NCBI GenBank assembly: GCA_039000515.1
Contig: JBCFYV010000230.1
Span: 1-64,000 of the forward strand
Direction: 5' to 3'
Length of the DNA stretch: 64,000 nt
Source: Timema cristinae
Taxonomy: Eukaryota > Arthropoda > Insecta > Phasmatodea > Timematidae
This document shows, in pieces, positions 10,430 through 21,825 of the stretch. A model generated the notes under the pieces. The model had not been told where the DNA came from, did not search any database, and saw nothing but the letters and a program-made list of their open reading frames with translations. The position numbers and the translations under genes are program-made. Each line of letters starts with the position of its first letter. Positions within the stretch are counted from its first letter, which is position 1.

Positions 10430-12770
10430 TAAAACAATTGAGGCGTTTCTTTTATACTGGTAGAGAAGTTACCGTACATCTTGGTGTTCCAGCGAAACGA
10501 TCGTGACGCATTAAGCTGCTTGAAAAAGCAAATTTTGTTTTGCTCAAACAGTTGCAGGGCCATAGTGTCAGTGCTGATGATCATGCGGCTTTCTTTTGAA
10601 TAGCACTGACTCAACGTTGAATCCTGTAAAACGTCTCATTTAGGCGGGTGGATCAGTTAGACGATCGAGCCGTGCTCAATAACGTAAGTCGCGTGTTGCA
10701 AAGTAATAATTTGTTCTTAAAACAAGGCCCACTGTATGTTTAACTCAGCCATATAAGGATCCTCGCGGGAGTGCATTTAATGTGATAAACTCTCCCCGGC
10801 TACCACATACAGTCAAAGATATCAAGGAATCAATACGTTTTTAAATGGTGACGATGCACTTTGCCTTGCCGTGAATTAGCTGTCGCCAAGACTGTGTGTA
10901 CTTTAAAAGGGAACCAGGATGATGGACATGAACACCTATAAGCACATAAAGGAGGACCACAATATTCAAAATAAAAAAGCAGAAGATTTTTTGCCGTGAA
11001 AACCCCATGTGAATCTTTTGAAAGGTGGTGGAATCACTGAATTTAAACAATTTCAAACATTCCTCTCCGAATACAAAATCACAGTGTTCAGGGAACGTCA
11101 GGGGAGGCAGGTCGTATATGGGGGGCCTACTCCCCCCAAACATTCCTTTAAGGGCTACCTTAAATTGTATTTTCATGATGATAATCAAAACAATTTTGAT
11201 GTCATAACATCCTTTGACAGCGCTTTTAAGTGCTCGTATTTTCGACGTGAGTGCCATGTGCCATTCAGTAATAAGAATGCGCAAAAGGTCGTGTTCACGT
11301 GCAAAAGTTTACGCTAAGGCTGCTTGCATTGGAGGTCAAACTGTGGTCTGTAAAGGCTGTGGGCATTGGTTCAAAAACCCAAAAATTTTTTTGATAACCA
11401 TAGACGTCCCAGTTTTTGCAGAGGTCCATGTCGATCTGTGATGTAAAAAAGTTTTGTGAGGTTTTGTGGGGAATTTTGAGTTTGGAAAAGTCAAATTATT
11501 CACACAGGTGTTATGGGGACTTTTTGCAGAGTATGCGATACATATCGTCCCCTTTTGGTCATTTATACTATATGAAGAAAGTCCCCTCCAAGCCGTCACG
11601 GGAAAAGAGCAATTTCATGTATGTGTTCTATGATTTTGAATGCAGACAAGAAACGCTTCTTCAAGGTGCGGCCCAAAACGTACTTCTCGAGCCTAACCTC
11701 TGTGTCGTACATATGAGTTGCAAAGCCTGCCTTCATATCGATGTAAATGACCATCATTGCAAACGAATGCGAGGGGGATAGGACTCGCATATTCAAGGGT
11801 CATACCCCAATAGCTCAATTGTTAGGATGGAAAAATATATATTTTTTATATATATAGAAAATTAAAAGCAACGAAGTTTAAGGGGATCACCCTTCTAGGC
11901 CATAATGCGAAAAACCTATAATGGCAAAATAATATTAAATATATGATAGGGTTAGAAAATGGACTTAGAGCTCATAATTTACGGTTGGAAAATTTAATTT
12001 TATCCCTTACGGCCGCTCCACTTTATTGACTCGCTGAATTTTCTCCCGACGTCGCTGTCCCAAAATACCCAAGATGTTTAGTTTGGGACGAGTGTTTGGC
12101 CAAGGAACCCTTCCCATTTTTTCAATAAAAAGAAAATGTGGGGTATAGGGTCTCTTGCCGCCAATGGAGGACTACGGTATCGGTGAATGTCGGTTAAGGG
12201 AAAGGAGAACTTTGGAAGTAGTTTGACGCACTGGTAAAAAGAAAATTATGTCTTTGATTTTAACCGCGAGTTGGAACTGTATTGCGTGAAATTTTGTAGA
12301 GTTTCCAAACGGAAGGCCTGCCTGCAGTTTAGAGACATGCACATGGAAAAAGCAAAGGTGGATCCTTTCAGAGAGGAGTGTACATCGCAGGAGTGCCATT
12401 TGGTTTACACCGAAGTCATCTTAAGGTATCATCCCTAACGGGGGCTACCAGTTTGCAGAGCAACATTCGCACGTACCCTACAATGGCTCTGCTGGGAACC
12501 CCACCAACGTGGTGTCTCTTTCCTTCATGCGGGTTTTGGACGTAATAAATATGTGTTAGGCTGACGTGTAGGCGGCATTGTTCAAGCTGGAGATACCACA
12601 CCCACTTCCAGTTATGGGGGTATTATTGGCATGGTGACCCTATCTGTTATCCTTTAAAGGGCCAACCCTATCAAAACCCGCCGCCACGAGACGATGAAGA
12701 TCCGCTATGAAGTGACATGGCTTAAGGGGAAAGTTAAGAATTTCGTAAACATCGATGGTGACACTTCTTA
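10430..12770 (+). pseudogene. Relic of protein-primed B-family DNA polymerase (Polinton pPolB type), 5' portion
   Basis: Would have copied the element by protein-primed DNA synthesis. Homologous blocks run left to right in all three frames, so many frameshifts have accumulated. An N-terminal region (RVLQSN, NGDDALCL) is at 10,690-10,870, then GGGITEFKQFQTFLSEYKI at 11,025-11,080 and a Cys/His region near 11,210-11,520. The exonuclease I motif in VFYDFEC has its acidic pair at 11,632-11,640. Exo II is degraded (HNAK then YNGK, 11,901-11,930, with Asp replaced by Asn). Then come KVDPFREECTSQE (about 12,350-12,390) and LQWLCWE (about 12,465). Similarity stops near 12,770, before the palm motifs (SLYP and DTDS type) expected of a full enzyme, so the catalytic half is missing. 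Longest open pieces are 11,009-11,317 and 11,416-11,781. The family assignment is firm; function is lost. Confidence 0.8.
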
Positions 12771-12779
12771 ATTTTATTT

Positions 12780-13485
12780 GCATATTAAAAATTTGTAAAA
12801 TAAATTACTTTCATTATTATTTTTGTATTAATTATTAATTTAATTAACTTTTGTATTTTAATAATCTTTTTTCTAAGTTTGTTCTAATTAGGACATTTAC
12901 ATTATTTTTTTTTAAAGGAAATACTGTTTGATTTTCTAATTCTGAGTCTGGATCAGATAGTCCCGGGAGCTTGACTAAAGTATGTTAGCCAAACTCTCGC
13001 GTTATGTAAATTCTCTTATATAATATTTACTGGTAACGTTAACGTAATTTGAAGTCTTTTTCTTTGTATATAGAAACACTTTTTGTAACGGTTTTAAGGT
13101 GCCTATTAGGCCCTTATATTGAAGTTGTGTATCATCTTGAGGGTGATATTATTATTAAACTATTGTATTGAATTCAATCCGTAATGTTGTTCTGTCTCCC
13201 CAAAGACTGAACCCTCAGAAAATTGAATAGATTACAAATTTATAAATTTCTTGTAAATATCTGCGCAACCTTAAATATATAAAGTTATTGTCATTAGTTG
13301 GATTTTCAACGTAACTCATTTTGATATAATTTAAAACCATGTAAAGTTTTCTACTCTTTGTTATTGTTTTAATAAACCGTTCATATTGTTGCTTTTAAAT
13401 ATTTCTAATAATTTCCCTTTCACTTGTTCATTAGATTTCACCCACCACCCCTTTATATATTTGAATTGTCTTAATAAAATTTACT
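12780..13485. other. AT-rich gap after the polymerase relic
   Basis: AT-rich, with stops in all frames. The polymerase catalytic region expected here is absent, so either a deletion or an AT-rich replacement lies between 12,770 and 13,490. Confidence 0.45.
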
Positions 13486-13489
13486 CAGA

Positions 13490-13870
13490 GGGTGTTTACA
13501 TTATCACCTACTGTTTGCATCTTTGTGATGTGTCGGACCTCACTGACGTCGTCATTGACCCCTGGGATAATGTGATCGACACCCATCGAACGTTTTTGCA
13601 ATGATTTTATCCACACCCTCTTCGTGGATGTATGCAACACGCTAACAAATCAGGGATGTCATTGATTTCAAACAGCCTATGGTGGAAACGAAATTAGAAA
13701 TCTGGATTTTATCAGTGCTACCTACTATAAAACGTTATGTTATCGGTTTGGACTGTTACATCCTGGATTATGAACTAAAACAATTTTCCCTACGCATCAA
13801 AGAGACACTGTAGAAAAACGTATGAACGAAATATGCGTCATTCTTGTAAAAGTGTATAATAAATATTATG
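13490..13870 (+). pseudogene. Unidentified coding-like remnant beside the right TIR
   Basis: Two adjoining frames look protein-like: DVSDLTDVVIDPWDNVIDT (13,535-13,590), and a second frame from about 13,600 with DFIHTLFVDVCNTLTNQG, YGGNEIRNLDFISATYYKT and MNEICVILVKVYNKYYV up to about 13,866, interrupted by two stops. An AATAAA follows at about 13,919. Position just inside the TIR suggests a late (structural) gene of the Polinton-like element. No motif allows a name, and chance openness is possible. Confidence 0.3.
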
Positions 13871-13989
13871 TATGATGACTCTGAAACTTTTAATTATGTC
13901 TGTAAAACATTTAATCTTTAATAAATATATGTTTTGTAATATCCTGTTTTTATTCATGCAAAGCCTGTCTGTCCCTTTCACGTATGTTA

Positions 13990-15197
13990 ACCAATACGAG
14001 TTTTCTACTTGTCAAACCGGAAACTGGCACCAAACTTGAACCAAGTCAATGACCTTTGGTTCCCAATCTATTCCTCTCCTGCTTGTCTTATGGTCCACCA
14101 AACTGGCACCAGTATTAGGGAAAGCCCATTGCCACAAAAAAGGGGAGGGTTGCGAATCATTCAATGTCGTGCCCGTTTTCTGTCTCTATTGTCTTGTCGA
14201 GCTGCCAAACTGGCGCCAGGTATGAGTCATCATGGTTGCGACAGTGCGTTTTACGTCATGGGTAAATCTATTCCAAGGGAGGGTTGTTAATGTCAATGAC
14301 CTCATGTACTAGCTCACGGTTTCAAGTTCGCATCTATTCCTCTCTCGAATCGTCTTGTCGACCCGCCAAAAATGGTGCCAGGTATGAGTCATCATGGTTG
14401 CGACAGTGCCATGATGTCATTGGGAATAACCATTACCAGGAGTGGCGTTTTTCAAGGTCAATGACCCCATGTACTAGCTCCTGTTTCAAGGTAACGATAT
14501 ATTCTTGTCTCTACTCGTCTTGTCAAGTCACCAAACGGCGCCAGTCATAGGGAAAACCCATTGCCACATAAATGGGAGGTTTGCGACATCATTCAGGGGC
14601 TGTTTTATTTCAGTCTTGTCAAGCCACCAAACTGGCGTTTGTCATCGGAAAACCCCTTGCCACATAGAAGGGGAGAGTTGAGACAGCATTCAAGGTTGTG
14701 AACTATTCTGTCTTGTCGAGCCACCAAACTGTCACCAGTCACAGGGAAATCCCCTTGCACATAGATGAGGAGTTTTAGCGACATCATTAAAGGTCGTGAT
14801 TTTTTCCCTGTCTTGTCGAGCTGCCAAATGGTGCCATGATCAGGAAAACCCATTCCATATAAAAGGGGAGGGTTTCAACATCATTCAAGGTCACGATCTA
14901 TTCCTGTCTTGTCGAGCCGCCAAACTTTTGCCATTTATCAGGGAAAACCCATTGCCATATAGAAGACCAGATATAATTCTTTGCAAATTGAAGGAGGACA
15001 ACAGATTTTTAAAACCCATGTCGTCAGGGAAAATAACCAGGGGGGAAATCAGGTCAGACGGAAATATACTTGCACCAAGTATGAGTCACCAGAGAAAACC
15101 CATGGGGGATTGTTGCGACATACCTCAAATAATTACGTCACACAACTCGGGGTCAAATGTCAAAGGTCAAAGTTCAAATTGGGGCCATCGCCATACT
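13990..15197 (-). repeat. Right terminal inverted repeat with tandem sub-repeats
   Basis: Seven GTCTTGTC marks at 14,191, 14,352, 14,517, 14,613, 14,710, 14,810 and 14,906 define sub-repeats of about 163 bp, then about 97 bp. Each carries GAGC-GCCAAACTGGCGCCAG, GGGAAAACCCATTGCCA, AGAAGGGGAGGGTTGCGACA and TCATTCAAGGTCACGA. ATGAGTCAT occurs at 14,222 and 14,384, and ATGAGTCAC at 15,081. The outer end (15,125-15,197) holds a DR1-like AGGTCA-A-AGTTCA at 15,164-15,176. Complement of 1,878-2,400. Confidence 0.85.
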
Positions 15198-15812
15198 TTT
15201 ACTAATCCCAATTTTAAAAACTGCTATCCTTTCTGTTACGTTCTTAGATATTTTTTTGAAAATTTCTCTAAAATATTGGCTAAAAAGCGGTTGTTAATAA
15301 ATATATTTTATATTTAAACTAACCAAATTTCCGAACTTTGTCGGCATAAATCTTACATATAATTTTCTTCAGAACGTTATGAATAAATAAGAAGACTTTT
15401 TTTTTCAAATCTTCAAAAATGGGTAGAGTGGCCCCTTGAATAATTTAATTTCGTTTTGAAGTAAATGTATCTAACTACTATTAATACATATTTATTTTTC
15501 TGTACTATAGATTAATTTTTATTCAAAACATATTTCCATATCCTTTTCAACCCTTTTTTACTCCTAAAAATTTATATTTTACATTCAAGGTATCGGTAGT
15601 ATTAATGCACTCTTCCATCTAACTTTTCGTCTTCCGGCTGGATGTCAACCCAAATGACTGGTTACGTTATGTGGTTATACTGTAAATTATTTGTTCTGCA
15701 GCTCATCTCCGTCACGACCCCTTGGGGAGGGGATTTATTGTTGGGTTCCAAAATAATCGCGTTCAGGATTTTAATGCGTTGAAGTTTCAGGACTGCCTTG
15801 AAAAAAAAAAGT
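15198..15812. other. Unassigned AT-rich sequence
   Basis: Right flank of the 13.3 kb element. No coding, RNA or repeat signal is recognised. Confidence 0.4.
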
Positions 15813-15814
15813 TT

Positions 15815-15935
15815 TCTCTATTATATCTAGGCCTAGTTTATTTATGGTAGAAAGTAGAAAGATTAATTTTACTAAAATCACTCAAAACGATTTTTTTTTA
15901 AAACATTTGTATCCAGGAATAGTTAAAATTACAAA
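15815..15935 (+). repeat. Dispersed repeat fragment, partner of 31.66-31.76 kb
   Basis: AGTTTA-T-A-GG-AGAAAG, then TTTTACTAAAATCACTCAAA, ACGATTTT and ATTTGTATCCAGGAAT align in order with the TTTACTAAAGGACAAAAAAG and ATCGACCCAAACGATTTTGG segment at 31,670-31,760. Only this 3' portion is present. Confidence 0.45.
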
Positions 15936-16204
15936 TTAAAATTACGATTCTCATTTACGTGTAAAGGATTATAGGGCACTCACTTTACACTAGCGGAAAT
16001 TTTCAATTTTGTTCATATCTTCGTAATTCTTAGAATTATGAAATAATATCAAAACTGTAAAACCAAGGCTGTTCCGGGGGGGGGGTGTAGATGAAGAGAT
16101 CACACAAAATAGACCCAGTAGAAAAATGTGAATTTTAAATCTCTCTCTCCTAGCTAGCAAGGAAAGCTACAATATAAATCTCAAAGGGAAGTACCACCTT
16201 CAGT

Positions 16205-16535
16205 GCATCCGGCTGAAACTTAAACTCTAGACCTTCTCACCCCAGGTATACAAGTAGAATGCGGATGTAACATTATAAATCTCAGCCACAGCTGCTCTAA
16301 AGGAGTGCCCAATTGAATAAACAACAATATAAACCTCATCTGCAAGTTTCTGCCTTCTTATTACGATTTGTGCACATCTTCCAGACCACCCCCACATGGG
16401 TTTACACTTCAGGTCACGTGCCCACCTACTCATATCAAACAGAATATTAAAACAACTACATGGTTTGATTAGTAAAATCGGCGAGATTTGAACCGCACGC
16501 AACTTGTTCAACGCATCAGGAGACAGGGACTGACG
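16205..16535 (-). mobile_element. Possible SINE with tRNA-like promoter, minus strand
   Basis: On the minus strand CCTGATGCGTTGAACAAGTT then GCGGTTCAAATCTCGC resemble the end of a tRNA-like region, with a body of about 260 bases containing AAACCCATGTGGGGGTGGTC. It differs from family 1. The 94-codon minus-strand frame here has no known motif and is probably fortuitous. Confidence 0.3.
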
Positions 16536-16539
16536 TCGA

Positions 16540-19500
16540 AATTAGATTACCCAGTGAAGACTTGAAGTATATTAGGGTATAAGTCCATTTTCAGAATTTT
16601 GAAGAAAATATATTTTACTCAAACTATATTAAAAAGTTTACCCCCTGAATTCTTAAAATTTATTGTAAAATAAAACAAGGGTAATTTAATGCTGTGTCAT
16701 AACATTTAAAAGCTATATAGATTTTATGTAAAAAAAATTTTTCATAGTTTAAAGTGCCAAAGTACTGAAAATAAAAAATTGTTTTAAGCACCTGTGGTGA
16801 CGCGTGGCACATAGCCAAAATATATGTTTGTCCATTGCATATAAACCCTAAAATTCCAATTTTAGGTAAGTTTTCAGTAACCTGTTCTAAAACTTAAACG
16901 GATGAAAAAATTACCACATTTTGGAGATGCTCAACTATACACTTTTCAACAAACTTTCAATTAAAACTAGTAAATATTGAAAATAAACCAAGATATTAGT
17001 TAAACTTTTAGTTGAAAAACACACTGATGTATAATACTACTTTTTAATGTTTTCTTTCCCATCTACTAAAAAAATGGAAAATGTTTATTCCGATTTATTT
17101 TTCAAGTTGTAAGTCTTTGAAACAAACGTTGGTGTTCGGGATCGCTTATAAACTGAATAATTGTCTTTAAATCTTCCTTTATAACTTCGGATACATGGCG
17201 GATGCAGGTTAATCTTAAAAGGGCATTTTTCTATTATTGTCTTGTTGGTGACATTTGTTCGAAAAACCTTAGTTACATTCCACAGTTCAACTAATTAAAG
17301 TTTCCTTTACTTTAAAAACACCTAACTTTGCAGCGGAAACTTTGATCCATGCTATGTTTTGAAATATTCAGTTTTCAGGGATCCAAAAAGTTGATAGTAG
17401 CCTCATTAAATTAAAAAGTTCAGACTTTCCCCCAATGTTAACTACAAAAGTGTTGTGTTTTCTTAAACTTCGATTATTTTTTTCTTATGTCCTTAATGAC
17501 GTAAAATTTTGACAATCTTGTTCGTTTTTCGATCACTGCGAAGCCACGGTCAGGTTTAAAATTGAGTGACCAGCTTTAAAAAAAAATTGTGGTTGATTTT
17601 TTCGTAGAAGCAAATTGAAGTGAAATATACCCTTAAAAAAATAAACATTTTATATTTACTTTGACCACATTAGTTATCCTTCAAGCTGTAAAATTTGTGG
17701 TAGGCTAAATATTCTTCAAAGTTTAAAAACCACAAGATGCCCTCGTTTCCTCCGCAACTTTGACAACCTTCATGCCACAAAGTCATTATACTAACACCAT
17801 AACGGAAATGGGTGCAAAAATTGTTGTTTGACATCTGGATTTAAATAAAAATTGGTTGGAGTGATTAAGAGTTTGCAAAGAAAGGATCTATTGAAGGTTA
17901 GACCAAACACTGTTTTATTAATGGTGTGCCTCAGTATAATATTTTTTTCATTTGTTTTTCTAGCTTTTTCAGCTTTTAAATGGTGAATATTTGCGGGGCT
18001 TTAAACGTTTCCATTCCTGACCTTCAGAAGCTGTAATTTTGGCTGCAAACAGGTCACACGTCATGCAAATATCTGATCTGGGTAACTTTATCTTAAAACT
18101 ATGTTAAAAAAATATACGTAATCTTTGTTTTTGAATATTTATTTTGAAGGCCCTTTACAACCTTGTGATATTTAAGTCTGAAGTAAAGTAATGTTTCTGG
18201 GTTTTTTCATTCCAGAGGAATTGAGTTTACGTGGTCACAAATTATTAGTGCTTTTTTTCACTAAACTTCTTCTCTTTTTTTTTTGTTGCTTGTTTTAAGT
18301 GATATGGAGTTTCCAGACTGTTTAAGTTCTACCAACCCTTGAACCCTCTTCTAAGCTAATGAGAACATTTTGGAAGATATGATCCTACATACTTGCACTA
18401 TTTCCCTTCTCCACCCAAAAACTGTTTTGATTGGAAGTAGATTGGTGTCATTTTAGTTGGGCCTAGTATTTTCATCTCTTCGTCTACCAACGGTTTTACA
18501 TTAAATACACCAATTTTAGTTTTGCTGTTTACAGTGATCCCCTTTGTACACTCTTCAAAAAGAAGCAGTTTTTGAGCATGATTTATAGATTTGCACTTGT
18601 ACCAGTATTTCAGGTTATAGTCTTTTTGAGTTTATTGGCGGCACTAGCCCTTTATTTTCATTCATACAAGGTTTTCCTGCTTTTTAAATCTTTTCCCTTC
18701 TTCTCCTAATCTTACCTCACCGTTATTACGGGGTTTTGGACGATTCAATCCACTATTGTCTGCCCTAACTATCCCCTAAAAACAAATAATTACACAATAA
18801 ACGAAGCACATGCATGCACCACCGGTAAAATCCAGACAGCAGGGGTAAGCCCATGTGATACCACGCAACACGTATTTTACAATATAAGTTAGTTTGCCGG
18901 GAACTTAATCCACTGCCATCTGTTTTTTAGCGAATGAACCTAATAGAAAAGATTTGACTCTTTGATTCTTATTACACGTTGTTGGTACTGGCACATAATA
19001 GTTATTTCTGTAAAATCTAAAATAATTTTAAAATGGTACATAGGGACTAAAATACTTCAAGTCTTTCAGTTTTCGAGGCAAGTCATGACATAGTTTTTAG
19101 GGATACTTTCAAGATGGTTTTCGCATTAGTTTCAAACGAGAGAGAAATTGGATACATCAGGAGTTAGCGTTTATACAGTACTTGTGGTCACACATTTAAG
19201 GGCCCCTAACTCAAAAATTTTATTAGATTACAGGACTATTGGGAGGTTGAGCCTAAAATTCTCAGCCTGGTAAATGTAGGTACTCCGTATGTGACCTATT
19301 CTGTAGTTTTTTTCAATTCGTATCCACGTAATCTTAGCCATATAACATGACCTCCCTCATAGCTTAGAAATTGAAAGTAGACTAATAGTTTTTATTTGTG
19401 CACAGTGTATTGCCACAATTAGGGTATTTGTATACGTATACTAACGAAGAAGGGAGCAAAGGTAACATTTTGAAAAAATGTACTCACACTAACATTGGGG

Positions 19501-20530
19501 GAAGATTGTACAATAATTTATTGAAGAACACCCTTAGTAGGGCTGTTCCCAACGGGGATTCAAAACCCCGTCAACAAATATCCAGTATTGCGAGAGTGAT
19601 GTTTTGGACCATGAACCCACTGAATACATATTTACCATGGAGTAATTAAAAATAGAAATAGATTGCTATGTTCTTTTGGGGGAAAAAGGAGGGTCACTTT
19701 CCTCAATGTTTTCTGTAACAGTGTGTATTTTTACATTAGTGATGCGCTTTTGGTGGAATGTTTCTGCAACAGTGTATATTATTTTGTTTCACAAATCTTA
19801 TTAGTTTTTTAGAAAAATCTCTCTAATTTAGGATCAAAGAGAAAGAAAGTCTCTGCGGTGCACCTTCCCATTTATCTTAAAAACGTATTGTTTTAAATAC
19901 AATATTTAAGGAATGTTAATAAATTTAAACCGAGATGTTTTTATTTATCAAGCGGGCAATTTAATGACTTAACTGCCACCCCTCCCAATTTTGAAATTGT
20001 AGTTAAAATTATTTTTTTTGGGAATCGAACAAGGAGAAAAACCTACTTTTCTTTTGTTGGACGTAGAATTACAGTGACGATAGCAATTTAATTATATCTA
20101 AAATGGTTGGAAACGAAAAGCTTAAAAGGAAATGATTTGAATTAATGTTTACTATCTTCGTTGCCCAAAGGGTCTTTTAAGTCCTTTCTATAAAATAGAC
20201 TAAACTGACTATGACGAGAAAGTTGAGGCTCAAATTAATCATGGTTTGGCCCTTACTGATGGTGATATTCCTAAATAGTTTTCACTAGCTCCTTCCCGCA
20301 AACACAGGTACACTTATCTAAATTCAACCTTCTCATCTTTTAATACATTAGAGTAATTAACACTTTTATTTATAGCTCGGACATGCAGTTGTTTAAAAAT
20401 AAAAAATGTATATAGATAGTTTGGAAATTAACATGACACATATTAAAAATTCATGTAGGGAACCCTAGAGTGAATCCATTAGGGTTTGGACCATTTCCCA
20501 CCCGTCAAAAGTAGCCAAGAGTATACCGCG
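16540..20530. other. Long unassigned AT-rich stretch
   Basis: About 4 kb with no recognised gene or element. The 83-codon frame at 19,398-19,649 includes CGGGGATTCAAAACCCCG (about 19,554), a T-arm-like hairpin that may be a fragment of a tRNA-derived repeat. Phrases such as GACCTTCAGAAGCTGTAATT (about 18,020) recur only vaguely. Confidence 0.4.
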
Positions 20531-20544
20531 ATGTAAACTGCTTT

Positions 20545-20790
20545 ACAGTCCACGTGGTGGGTAAGCTGGGGAGCATAGTTGCCAAAATAGTGGGAATTTG
20601 CGTGGTGGGTAGGCTGGAAGCGTAGTTCCCCATAGGGGAGTTTGCGTGGTGGGGAGGCTGGGAAGCGTAGCTGTCACATAGGGGAATTTGCGTGGTGGGT
20701 AGGCTGGGAAGCGTTTGCACATAGGGGAGTTTTCGTGGTGGGTAGGCTGGGAAGCGTAGCTGCCACATAGCGGGAGTTTGCGCGTTACTA
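20545..20790 (-). repeat. Minisatellite, ~46-bp GC-rich unit, about 5 copies
   Basis: The unit is approximately GCGTGGTGGGTAGGCTGGGA followed by AGCGTAGCTGCCACATAGGG and GAGTTT. Two overlapping minus-strand frames of 95-97 codons (Pro-rich, recurring YPPRK or PTTQ) come from the repeat. Confidence 0.9.
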
Positions 20791-20999
20791 CTATGCAAGA
20801 ATACTCAGTGACTGTCCCGAAATCTGGCAACGTGCATTAGTTGCTATGACACCCACCCTTCAGGATTGGGCGAGCATGTGACGAGCCTCCAATCTCTATT
20901 CCAGCTGCGCTGACCTTAATCTAGAGAATTTTAAAAAGCAGTTAATGTGAGTCAGACGCTTTAGACCACCCAGTCCAATTTGTGGTCCGTAATATTATG

Positions 21000-21350
21000 G
21001 CGTAGAAACCGGAGTAGAGCAAGGGTTTGATTTGGGTACGGTTTTTAAAGTGGAAGGGAAAAATCCTTATTTGAAATACATGTTAAAATATTGTAAGATA
21101 CCGAGTCAAACCAAACCAAAATGGAAATAATCAACTATAACAGCCCAAACCCCCAAAACCCGGATATACACATTCCCTGATTGGTTTTTTTAATAAAACA
21201 ACGAAGAAATAATTAACTCGATAAATATGTTATTGTAAAATAGGGTAACCCTTTGGTATAAAATTTGTATATAATTTTTTCAATCAGCCAAAAATTGATC
21301 AAAATGTTTTATAAGATTAATCTGAGGATATCTTAATTTAAAATTTTTTT
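21000..21350. other. Unassigned AT-rich sequence
   Basis: No repeat or coding signal is seen before the foldback that follows. Confidence 0.4.
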
Positions 21351-21357
21351 AAATACT

Positions 21358-21642
21358 TGAAATTTTTAAAGAATAAAATAGTCAAAGCTATTATTTATGC
21401 TTTTTAGTGAGGATTGCCCAACCAGATGCCCATATTCTGAAAATTGACACCTTGGAAACGGAACCGAACCCAGGACCTTTAAATTTTGTACGTCAATGCT
21501 CTAACCACTGGGCTACCCCGGAATTTGTCCCCTGTCCAGGGTCATTCTTTACTCATATTTTCAGAATATGATTATCAGATGGAGTAATCCTCACTAAAAA
21601 GCATAAATAATAGCTTTGGCTACTTTATTCTTAAATATTCAA
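21358..21642. mobile_element. Palindromic foldback with tRNA-like core
   Basis: The left arm (21,358-21,446) and right arm (about 21,559-21,642) are close reverse complements: AAAGCTATTATTTATGCTTT, then TTAGTGAGGATT and CATATTCTGAAAAT recur inverted. Between them, on the minus strand, is a tRNA-like stretch with the A-box/D-arm GGGGTAGCCCAGTGGTTAGA (21,502-21,521 region) and the B-box CCTGGGTTCGGTTCCG. The acceptor arm is not restored. Its 3' continuation (TTTTCAGAATATG) resembles the sequence after the tRNA-like head at 21,826, so this appears to be a SINE with its body duplicated head-to-head around the promoter. Confidence 0.7.
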
Positions 21643-21825
21643 TCCCTTACAATGATAATAATTTATAAGTGACCGCATTAATTAACTACCGAGTTGAAGG
21701 TGGTTTCGTTATCTTATAGCTGTGTTCTTAATAAATCACACATTTGTAGCTGACGATTTCCGCACGTCCAATCATAAACTCTGCCTTAAAATATGAGTGA
21801 AGAATAACCTTAAAATAGGACGTTT

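Larger units (their letters stand above)
1878..15197 (+). mobile_element. Degraded Maverick/Polinton-like element, 13.3 kb
   Basis: Long inverted terminal repeats bracket a decayed protein-primed B-family DNA polymerase frame. The unit begins AGTATGG at 1,878 and ends with the complement CCATACT at 15,191-15,197. Both ends then share GGCCCC, AATTTGA, a run of TGACCTTTGACCCC-type blocks and CTCGG-TTGTGTGA. Known Maverick/Polintons are about 13-25 kb, carry long TIRs starting AG, and encode pPolB with integrase, ATPase, protease and capsid proteins. Length, ends and polymerase fit. I could not find integrase, ATPase, protease or capsid frames, and the flanking 6-mers (GTAGCT, TTTACT) do not form a clear duplication, so the copy is old and gutted. 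Other elements are nested inside it. Confidence 0.7.

Noticed and set aside
10841..11284. 147-codon minus-strand frame
   Set aside because: It is antisense to the polymerase relic, whose plus-strand blocks are recognisable, so it is a shadow.
20505..20830. Pro-rich minus-strand frames of 95-97 codons
   Set aside because: They arise from the 46-bp minisatellite. Two frames are open at once, with the same periodicity.
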